From NCBI GenBank assembly GCA_903831165.1, contig CAIKWV010000272.1:1-6769 (forward strand): a stretch of DNA of 6,769 nt, read 5' to 3'. The notes beneath the pieces were generated by a model, which worked only from the letters and a program-made list of their open reading frames with translations, ran no database searches and was not told the DNA's origin. Of this stretch, positions 1-5,378 are shown piece by piece; position 1 is the stretch's first letter, and the number at the start of each line of letters is the position of its first letter. A program made the position numbers and the translations under genes. The stretch is from an uncultured cyanobacterium. Its GTDB lineage: Bacteria; Cyanobacteriota; Cyanobacteriia; PCC-6307; Cyanobiaceae.

Positions 1-126
1 CCGCTTGAAGCGGTCGATCTCCTCGACCACCTCGATCGGCACCACCACGTTGTTGTCCTGAAACTTGGTCAGGGCATTGGGGTCGTGCAGCAGAACATTG
101 GTGTCGAGAACAAAGGTTTTGCGCAT
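1..126 (-). CDS. PIN-PhoH family protein (YlaK/PhoH2-like), N-terminal fragment
   Basis: Reading the minus strand from the ATG at 126-124 gives 42 uninterrupted codons to the window edge, so only the N-terminus is visible. It starts [16 protein letters not shown] and continues with a [14 protein letters not shown] stretch. This is the characteristic opening of a PIN nuclease domain: Asp8 in the first strand (VLDTNV), then a conserved acidic cluster near Glu35, Glu36 and Asp38. In this family the N-terminal PIN domain is followed by a PhoH ATPase domain (Bacillus YlaK, mycobacterial PhoH2), and the family is linked to RNA unwinding and cleavage; that C-terminal part lies outside the window. 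A weak GGGA (135-138 on the plus-strand numbering, read on the minus strand) sits 8 bases before the ATG and supports this start. The gene is divergent from the CofE-like gene at 216. A stand-alone PIN toxin is less likely given the extended match to PhoH-type N-termini. Confidence 0.85.
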   Translation of the reverse strand, partial: MRKTFVLDTNVLLHDPNALTKFQDNNVVVPIEVVEEIDRFKR

Positions 127-215
127 GCCAGTCGTCCCGCCGGTGCCAATGCTGGGAACCTAGGGCCATCGCCGCATCTACGCTCCGGCAGTTCGCGACC
201 CGTTGGGTTTCAGGC
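127..215. promoter_or_regulatory. Divergent intergenic region between the PhoH-like and CofE-like genes
   Basis: These 89 bases lie between two divergent starts and so should hold the promoters of both. I see only weak candidates. On the plus strand, TACGCT (179-184) could be a -10 box, with no good -35 at the right distance. On the minus strand, TAGGTT (complement of 157-162) is equally weak. There is no inverted repeat strong enough to call an operator or terminator. The call rests on gene arrangement, not on clear motifs. Confidence 0.4.
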
Positions 216-1394
216 TTGCCGCTCCCGATCTCCTTCCTCCTCGTCCTGCTGCTGCTCTTCGGCCTCTGCCTTCTGTGGCTGGAGTTGCGCCACCGGCTGC
301 GCCCAGCCTCGCCGCTGCGGCTGATTCCGGGAGCCTTCCAGGTCAAACGCAAGGCCCAGGGATTGGAGATCACGGGCGAGGTCAGTATCCACAACCCCCA
401 TGGCCGCATGGAGGTCTTCGTCCCCGAGATCAGCGTGCAGCCGGTGTTGCTGGGCCGGGCCGATCTGACCGAAGTCCGCTCCGAGGTGCGCATCACCCCC
501 CTGCATCCCGACGAGGAGGCCCGGGCCGATCACTACTGGGCCGCTTACATCGTCAAAGGGCACAGGAGCACCGCCGCCCATGTGCGCATCAACCTCATTG
601 GACCGGCCGGTGCCGACCTGGAGGCCATGGTCGACACGGTCTGGCTGGACATCCAGTGGATCAACTACGGCCCGTTCGGTCGCCTGCTGCGGCGGGATGG
701 CCTGCTGGTGCCCGTGCAGAAACCCGAGCCCACCCCCGCGGCGATCGCCAGCTGGCGCGAAGGCGAACGCTGCCGCGTGCTGCCCGTCAAGACCCACCTG
801 CTGGGCGTGCTCGACGAACCCCAGCAGGTGCTTGAGCACTACACCGGCCACCTGCTGCAGCCGGGCGATGTGCTCACCATCGGCGAGACACCGCTGGCGG
901 TGATGCAGGGGCGCTACCACCACCCCTCCACGGTGGAGCCCTCCATGCTCTCGCGGCTGCTCTGCCGTGTGTTCCACCCCACCAGCAGCCTGGCCACCGC
1001 CTGTGGACTGCAGACCCTGATCGACGTCGTCGGCCCGGCCCGGGTGCTCTGCGCCTGGCTGGCGGGCAGTGCCCTCAAGCTGGTGGGCGTCAAAGGGGGG
1101 TTCTATCGCCTCGCCGGGGACCAGGCCCGGCTGATCGACGATGTCACCGGCACCACCCCGCCCTACGACCAGACGCTGGTGCTCGGGCCCGACGCCCCGG
1201 ACCTGTTCTGCAACCGGGTCGCCTCGGCCCTGGGCGTGGCCGTGGCGGTGGTCGATGTCAACGACCTCGGCCGGGTCAAGGTGCTCGCCAGCAGCCGTGA
1301 CTGTGACGAGGAGCTGCTGATGCGGGCCCTGCGGCCCAACCCCGCCGGCAACGCCAACGAGCGCACGCCGCTTGTGCTGGTTCGTCCCGCCTAA
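216..1394 (+). CDS. Membrane-anchored CofE-like protein (F420-0:gamma-glutamyl ligase family)
   Basis: The 392-residue protein has three parts. Residues 5-22 are a strongly hydrophobic N-terminal segment (FLLVLLLLFGLCLLWL) followed by an Arg/His-rich stretch, suggesting a membrane anchor with a cytoplasmic body. Residues about 35-170 form a region I recognise only from cyanobacterial homologues, with HYWAAYIVK at 106-114 and an IQWINYGPFG stretch. Residues about 185-390 resemble the CofE fold: LPVKTHLL (189-196), LLQPGDVLTIGET (213-225), QGR (231-233), then PDAPD (325-329) and VAVVDVNDLGR (343-353), ending with NPAGN and TPLVLVRP. True CofE enzymes add glutamates to coenzyme F420-0. Most cyanobacteria are not known to make polyglutamylated F420, so the substrate here is unknown; a related amide-ligase activity is only a guess. 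The start is TTG at 216: no ATG or GTG occurs in frame upstream back to the divergent gene, and the next TTG (282) would delete the hydrophobic segment. No strong ribosome binding site is seen. Confidence 0.8.
   Translation: MPLPISFLLVLLLLFGLCLLWLELRHRLRPASPLRLIPGAFQVKRKAQGLEITGEVSIHNPHGRMEVFVPEISVQPVLLGRADLTEVRSEVRITPLHPDEEARADHYWAAYIVKGHRSTAAHVRINLIGPAGADLEAMVDTVWLDIQWINYGPFGRLLRRDGLLVPVQKPEPTPAAIASWREGERCRVLPVKTHLLGVLDEPQQVLEHYTGHLLQPGDVLTIGETPLAVMQGRYHHPSTVEPSMLSRLLCRVFHPTSSLATACGLQTLIDVVGPARVLCAWLAGSALKLVGVKGGFYRLAGDQARLIDDVTGTTPPYDQTLVLGPDAPDLFCNRVASALGVAVAVVDVNDLGRVKVLASSRDCDEELLMRALRPNPAGNANERTPLVLVRPA
741..748. repeat. HIP1 octamer, copy 1
   Basis: Exact GCGATCGC palindrome, extended to the 10-base form GGCGATCGCC at 740-749, inside the CofE-like gene. 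HIP1 is a highly iterated palindrome of many cyanobacterial genomes. Confidence 0.8.
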
Positions 1395-1446
1395 ACTCAG
1401 ATTCAGGGATTGAACGATTTCCTCACCACCGCCTGCTTCTGCCCAC

Positions 1447-2556
1447 GTGCCTTCCAGCGTGACCATCTCAGTGCCGGGCCAGCCGGTGGACGCGGGGGCT
1501 CCGGCGCAAGGTCTTGGTCACTGGGTGATTCAGCCCCTCCAGGGCTGGCATCTGCCCCTGCTGGACGATCCCGCCTTCCTGCCCCTGCAGCCACTCCTGC
1601 AGCGCAGCCTGCTGCTGGCGATGCCGGATCGGTTGCTGACCGCCCTCCTGCATCGTCCACCGCTGGCCGCCGAGGTGCTGGTGGCGCTGCGGACCCTCTC
1701 CAGCGGCCGTCATCAGGTCTTAGGCCTGATCATCTGCCGGCGCCTCAACCGCAGCGGCAGCAGCTGGCAGGTGGAGCATCTGCGGCTGGCGCTTCAGCCC
1801 CACGACGATCCGTCCTGCTCCGGTCGCCATGCTGTCGCCGCCGCCCTGCTGCGGGAAGCCATCCAGCGGGCCCGGGGGGCCACCAGCTGGATCGCCACCG
1901 CCTCCAGTCTGGACAGCACCCGGCTGGCGGTGCTGCGGGAGCAGGGCTTTCAACCCCAGCGCACGGACCAGATCTGGCGTTGGCAGGCGGCTGCGACCAC
2001 CGGAGCGGCCCCGTCCCTCCCCGCCAACCTGCAGCTGCGGGCGCTGAACCGCCGCACGGCCCCCTTGCTCTGGCATCTCGAGCAGGCCTCCTGCCCCGCC
2101 CAGCTGCGCCAACTCCTTGATCGCCGCATCGAGGATCTGCTCGATCAGAGCGGCACCAGGGGCTGGCTGCTGCTGGACACCAACCGCAACGAAGCGGTGG
2201 CCGGCGTGCGCTGGCTGGCCGACCAACCGGGTGGGGGGCAGCGGGTGGAGTTCACCCTCCATCCCGCCTGGTTGCACCTGCTCGGCCCGGCGGCGGAGCT
2301 GCTGCTGCGCCGCTACGCCCCACCCGGATCCACCCTCTGGCTGGTCAGTGATGTGGCCGATAGCCCCCGCCATGACTGGCTGCAACGGCTCGGCGCCGAA
2401 CCCCAGGGGGAACAGGTGCTGATGGCGCGCAGTGTCTGGCGCCGTCACGGCCCCCAGCCCGCCGAACGGGCCGCCCGCCGGATTGAGGCGGTGCTCGAGC
2501 AATTCCAACCTCGTCGCCGCCCCCTGCCCACCCCCGTGGGTCCGTTCGGAAGCTGA
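1447..2556 (+). CDS. Probable tandem GNAT-fold protein, function unknown
   Basis: The 369-residue protein is not a family I can name, but its two halves each read like a GNAT N-acetyltransferase fold. In half one (about 25-180): VLGLIICRRL (91-100), WQVEHLRLAL (107-116), a helix AVAAALLREAIQRAR (129-143) after a degenerate acetyl-CoA loop (SGRHA, 125-129), then WIATASSLDSTRLAVLREQGF (148-168, the typical last-strand pattern before a GF turn). In half two (about 195-333): AVAGVRWLAD (250-259), RVEFTLHPAW (266-275), helix AAELLLRRY (282-290), LWLVSDVADSPRHDWLQRLGA (297-317). The acetyl-CoA loop is poor in both halves, so activity is uncertain. The C-terminus (353-369) is a Pro/Arg-rich tail. 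The start is GTG at 1447, the first possible start after an in-frame TGA at 1411; GTG codons at 1459 and 1471 are alternatives, and no clear ribosome binding site separates them. It follows the CofE-like gene by 52 bases and precedes yqgF by 17. Confidence 0.7.
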   Translation: MPSSVTISVPGQPVDAGAPAQGLGHWVIQPLQGWHLPLLDDPAFLPLQPLLQRSLLLAMPDRLLTALLHRPPLAAEVLVALRTLSSGRHQVLGLIICRRLNRSGSSWQVEHLRLALQPHDDPSCSGRHAVAAALLREAIQRARGATSWIATASSLDSTRLAVLREQGFQPQRTDQIWRWQAAATTGAAPSLPANLQLRALNRRTAPLLWHLEQASCPAQLRQLLDRRIEDLLDQSGTRGWLLLDTNRNEAVAGVRWLADQPGGGQRVEFTLHPAWLHLLGPAAELLLRRYAPPGSTLWLVSDVADSPRHDWLQRLGAEPQGEQVLMARSVWRRHGPQPAERAARRIEAVLEQFQPRRRPLPTPVGPFGS

Positions 2557-2573
2557 CGCCCCCGACTCCAAGA

Positions 2574-3122
2574 ATGCCCAACCCGGCTGACGGATCAGAT
2601 CCGGCCCCGAACGCCGACGGGACCAACGGACGGTTGCTGGGACCCTGCTCGGCCCTGGCCCTCGATGTGGGGCATCGGCGCATCGGGCTGGCGGGCTGCG
2701 ATCCGCTGGGACTGACGGTCACGCCCCTGCCAGCCCTGCTGCGCGGCCCCTTTGAGCGGGATCTGACCCATTTGCTGGTCCTGGTGCGGCAGCGGCAGGT
2801 GCGGGCGCTGGTGCTGGGCCTGCCCCTGGGCGCCGACCAGCAGCCCACGCGTCAGGCCGTTCACTGCCGCCGCTACGGGCAACGGCTGGGCCAGGCCCTG
2901 GTCGCCGCCGGGCACGGATTGCCGCTGGCCTGGGTCAATGAGCACAGCAGCAGCTGGGCCGCCGCGGATCGCTTCGGTCTGCATGGCGATCGCAGCGGCC
3001 GGCTGGACAGCGCCGCCGCCATGGTGCTGCTGGAGCAATGGCTGCGGGAGGGGCCTGCGGCGGAACCGGTCGCTGCGGCGACCATCCGCAGCGGACAGCG
3101 GCCGGTCGTTGCTCCATCCTGA
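2574..3122 (+). CDS. yqgF: YqgF/RuvX-type RNase H-fold nuclease (putative pre-16S rRNA nuclease)
   Basis: The 182-residue protein carries the YqgF signature: ALALDVGHRRIGLAG (27-41) with Asp31 as the first metal ligand, VLGLPLGAD (80-88), VNEHSSSWAAA (121-131) with Glu123, and LDSAAAMVLLEQWL (144-157) with Asp145. These match the three acidic positions of the RNase H-like site. The family is implicated in 5' maturation of 16S rRNA in Escherichia coli and was earlier named putative Holliday junction resolvase RuvX; which role applies here is not shown. The usual DE before the Ser/Thr pair reads NE here, but the glutamate is kept. The ATG at 2574 gives an unusual Pro/Asp/Asn-rich leader of about 25 residues before the first strand; a TTG at 2634 (residue 21) would give a length closer to the family norm. 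No good ribosome binding site is seen for ATG 2574. It lies 17 bases after the GNAT-like gene and 19 before the DUF3727 gene. Confidence 0.9.
   Translation: MPNPADGSDPAPNADGTNGRLLGPCSALALDVGHRRIGLAGCDPLGLTVTPLPALLRGPFERDLTHLLVLVRQRQVRALVLGLPLGADQQPTRQAVHCRRYGQRLGQALVAAGHGLPLAWVNEHSSSWAAADRFGLHGDRSGRLDSAAAMVLLEQWLREGPAAEPVAAATIRSGQRPVVAPS
2986..2993. repeat. HIP1 octamer, copy 2
   Basis: Exact GCGATCGC inside yqgF, encoding part of the GDRSG turn just before the conserved Asp145 segment. Confidence 0.8.
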
Positions 3123-3141
3123 GGAGAGACGCACCCGCCCC

Positions 3142-3705
3142 ATGACTGCCGACTCCCCTGCCATGCCGGCCTCTGGAGATGTGCCCACCCTGGTGGTCCG
3201 TGACAGCAACGGCCGCCAGCTGCTGTGCTTCCTGGAAGAACTGATCCCGCTCGATGGTCACGATTACGGCCTGCTGACCCCCGTGGACACCCCGGTGTGT
3301 CTGGTGCGGATCGCCAAGGACGATGACGAAGAAGACGAGGTGATCGAGGAGCTCGACGCCGCCGAGACGATCCTCTCCGTCGCCGATGTGGTGCTGCAGG
3401 AACACGACCTCACCCTGGTGCGCTCGGCCGTGACCCTCACCGTCAGCGGCGAACTGGATGAACCGGAACACGACGAACTCGAGGACGAGCTGGACGACGA
3501 CGAGGACGACGAAAGCGACCTCTACGAAATGCTGATCCAGTTCCGGGTCGAGGAACAGGACTATGGCCTCTACATTCCGCTCGATCCCTTCTTCGTGGTG
3601 GCCCGCCTCAAGGGCAGCGAGGCCGTGTTGGTGGAGGGCGAGGAGTTCGATCGGGTGCAGGCCCGCATCGAGGCCGAACTCGAGGAGCGGGAGCAGGGCC
3701 TCTGA
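3142..3705 (+). CDS. Acidic DUF3727 protein with internal duplication
   Basis: The 187-residue protein is strongly acidic. It resembles the cyanobacterial and plastid DUF1292/DUF3727 proteins, whose function is unknown to me. Two short modules repeat: DYGLLTPVD at 41-49 with Arg56, and DYGLYIPLD at 140-148 with Arg155, aligned without gaps at an offset of 99 residues. Between them, residues 104-129 have 18 Asp/Glu out of 26, and a smaller acidic run follows the first module (60-66). No signal peptide, membrane segment or catalytic motif is visible. The ATG at 3142 is chosen because the frame upstream of it is the antisense-free overlap with yqgF and the first module begins soon after; a GAGGAG (3121-3126) lies 15 bases ahead, longer than usual. 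A second ATG at residue 8 (3163) is possible. The stop TGA shares one base with the yqeG start, so the two are probably translated together. Confidence 0.85.
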   Translation: MTADSPAMPASGDVPTLVVRDSNGRQLLCFLEELIPLDGHDYGLLTPVDTPVCLVRIAKDDDEEDEVIEELDAAETILSVADVVLQEHDLTLVRSAVTLTVSGELDEPEHDELEDELDDDEDDESDLYEMLIQFRVEEQDYGLYIPLDPFFVVARLKGSEAVLVEGEEFDRVQARIEAELEEREQGL

Positions 3706-4214
3706 TGCTGGGGCAGCTGCTGACTCCTGACTGGCTGGCGACCACCACGCTCGCCCAGTTGCCGCTCGAGCAGCTGCTCGACCACGGCATCCGGGCGCTG
3801 GTGCTCGACGTCGACCGCACCCTGTTGCCGCGGCGCCACAGCGCCATGCCGCCGGCCGCCGAGCAGTGGTTGCGCCATGCCTTGCAACAGCTGCCGATTC
3901 ATCTGCTCAGCAACAATCCCTCCCGTCTGCGCATCGGCAGCGTCGCCGACAGCCTGGGCCTGCCCTACACCACCGCAGCCGGCAAACCGCGGCGCTCCGC
4001 CCTGCGGCGCGTGCTCAATGAACTGGGCCTGCCGCCCTCCCAGATCGCCCTGGTGGGGGATCGGATCTTCACCGATGTCCTGGCCGGCAACCGGCTCGGC
4101 CTCTACACCGTGTTGGTCAAGCCGATCGATGCGGATGGGCTGCCCTGCCGCCACGACCGGCTGCAGAATCTGGAGCTGCGCATGGCCCGCTGGCTGGGCA
4201 CCGGAACGCTCTGA
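3705..4214 (+). CDS. yqeG: YqeG-type HAD superfamily (subfamily IIIA) phosphatase
   Basis: The 169-residue protein has all four HAD motifs in order: I, LDVDRTLLP (34-42) with nucleophile Asp35 and acid/base Asp37; II, LLSNNP (67-72) with Ser69; III, AGKPRR (92-97) with Lys94; IV, GDRIFTDVLAGNR (118-130) with Asp119 and Asp124. The compact length and the SNNP and GDR.TDV.AGNR motifs are those of the YqeG family. Yeast Gep4 and plastid PGPP1, which dephosphorylate phosphatidylglycerophosphate, are relatives, so a role in phosphatidylglycerol synthesis for thylakoid membranes is a reasonable inference but not shown. Motif I has Arg38 where many HAD proteins have Asn or Gly. Start: the ATG at 3705 overlaps the DUF3727 stop by one base, and AGGG (3695-3698) sits 6 bases upstream. 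The end overlaps proB by one base. Confidence 0.9.
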   Translation: MLGQLLTPDWLATTTLAQLPLEQLLDHGIRALVLDVDRTLLPRRHSAMPPAAEQWLRHALQQLPIHLLSNNPSRLRIGSVADSLGLPYTTAAGKPRRSALRRVLNELGLPPSQIALVGDRIFTDVLAGNRLGLYTVLVKPIDADGLPCRHDRLQNLELRMARWLGTGTL

Positions 4215-5338
4215 TGGGGGACACAAGCACCGTGCTGCGGCGGGTGATCAAGGTGGGCACCAGCCTGCTGCGGGGCGATGGGGATCGCTCCACCGCCGCG
4301 GTGATCGCCGACCTGGCCGCCAGCCTGAGTCGCCAGCAACGCCTGGGGGAACGCATCGCCCTGGTCACCAGCGGCGCCGTGGGCCTGGGCTGCGAACTGC
4401 TCAACATGGAGAAGCGCCCCGGTGAACTGGCCGCCCTGCAGGCCGCTGCCGCCGTCGGCCAGGGGCGACTGATGGCCCTCTACCAGGACGCCTTCGCCAT
4501 CCGCGGGCTGGCCGTGGCCCAGGTGCTGCTCACCCGCGGCGACCTGGCCTCCAGGCGCCGCTATCAGCGGGCCTGCCACACCCTGGAGCAACTGCTGCAG
4601 TGGGGGGTGGTGCCGATCATCAACGAAAACGACACGCTCGCCACCGACGAGCTGCGCTTCGGTGACAACGACACCCTCTCGGCCCTGGTGGCCGTGGCCG
4701 TCGGCGCCGATGAACTGGTGCTGTTGACCGATGTCGACAGCCTTTATTCGGGTGATCCCCGCACCGATGCCCAGGCCAGTCCCATCGCCGAGGTGCGTGA
4801 TCTGGCCGAACTCGAACGGCTGAGCAGCGTCGCCAGCGGCGGCGGCCAGTGGGGCACCGGCGGCATGACCACCAAGCTCACCGCCGCCCGGATCGCCACC
4901 TCCAGCGGCATCCGCGTGCGGCTGGCCGACGGGCGCGATCCGCGGGTTCTCGAAGCCCTGCTGGCTGGCGAAACGGTCGGCACCGTGTTCCAACCAAGCC
5001 CCACACCGCTCACCGATCGCAAGGGCTGGCTGGCCCATGCCCTGTTGCCCAAGGGCAGCCTGCAGATCGATCAGGGCGCCGAACGGGCCCTGCTGGAGCG
5101 GGGCGCCTCCCTGCTGGCCGTGGGTATTCAGTCGGTCGAGGGGCTGTTTGAACGGGGGGAAGCGGTGCGGGTGCTGGCCAGCGATGGCCGCGAACTGGCC
5201 CGGGGACTGAGCCGTCTCAACAGCGAAGAGCTGTCCAAGATCATCGGCCTGGGCACGGGCGAGGTCCGGCGCCGGCTGGGGGATGTGGGCGATGCGGTGA
5301 TCCACCGCGACCAGTTGGTGCTGATCGCCAACGTCTGA
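4214..5338 (+). CDS. proB: Glutamate 5-kinase
   Basis: ProB phosphorylates L-glutamate to gamma-glutamyl phosphate, the first and normally proline-inhibited step of proline synthesis in the cytoplasm; ProA, its usual partner, is not in this window. The 374-residue protein is full length for the two-domain form. The amino acid kinase domain (about 9-260) shows VIKVGTSLL (11-19, Lys13), VTSGAVGLG (51-59), IINENDTL (135-142), FGDNDTLSA (149-157), [14 protein letters not shown] (170-183) and GTGGMTTKL (214-222, Lys221). The C-terminal PUA domain spans about 280-358 (from KGSLQID through [11 protein letters not shown]). The catalytic residues expected in the family all appear present. The start ATG overlaps the yqeG stop by one base (ATGA), suggesting translational coupling and no promoter of its own. 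Forty bases separate it from lpxD. Confidence 0.97.
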   Translation: MGDTSTVLRRVIKVGTSLLRGDGDRSTAAVIADLAASLSRQQRLGERIALVTSGAVGLGCELLNMEKRPGELAALQAAAAVGQGRLMALYQDAFAIRGLAVAQVLLTRGDLASRRRYQRACHTLEQLLQWGVVPIINENDTLATDELRFGDNDTLSALVAVAVGADELVLLTDVDSLYSGDPRTDAQASPIAEVRDLAELERLSSVASGGGQWGTGGMTTKLTAARIATSSGIRVRLADGRDPRVLEALLAGETVGTVFQPSPTPLTDRKGWLAHALLPKGSLQIDQGAERALLERGASLLAVGIQSVEGLFERGEAVRVLASDGRELARGLSRLNSEELSKIIGLGTGEVRRRLGDVGDAVIHRDQLVLIANV

Positions 5339-5357
5339 TCGCAGGGCCTACGATCCG

Positions 5358-5377
5358 CCCCGACCTGGACACCGGGG
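5358..5377 (+). other. Small inverted repeat just before the lpxD start
   Basis: CCCCG (5358-5362) and CGGGG (5373-5377) can pair as a perfect 5-bp GC stem around a 10-base loop. The right arm ends one base before the lpxD ATG and covers the only G-rich stretch that could serve as a ribosome binding site. It has no following T-run, so it is not an intrinsic terminator. In GC-rich DNA a stem this short can arise by chance. Confidence 0.25.
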
Positions 5378-5378
5378 A

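Noticed and set aside
1095..1100. Run of six G in the CofE-like gene as a possible frameshift site
   Set aside because: The reading frame continues through VKGGFYR into the conserved C-terminal motifs, so no frameshift is indicated.
1395..1446. A-T-richer pocket between the CofE-like and GNAT-like genes as a promoter
   Set aside because: TAAACT (1392-1397) and TTGAAC (1410-1415) are in the wrong order and spacing for a -35/-10 pair; no terminator hairpin with a T-run is present either.
210..1466. Long open frame on the minus strand (418 codons)
   Set aside because: It lies opposite the CofE-like gene, is rich in Gly, Gln and His in no recognisable order, and matches no family. Long antisense frames are expected in DNA this GC-rich.
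1410..2120. Open frame on the plus strand overlapping the GNAT-like gene (236 codons)
   Set aside because: Ala/Gly/Pro/Arg/Ser-rich product without motifs; the 1447 frame is longer and shows protein-like structure.
4103..5305. Long open frame on the minus strand opposite proB (400 codons)
   Set aside because: ProB is certain on the plus strand; the antisense product is low-complexity Gly/Gln/His and has no motif.
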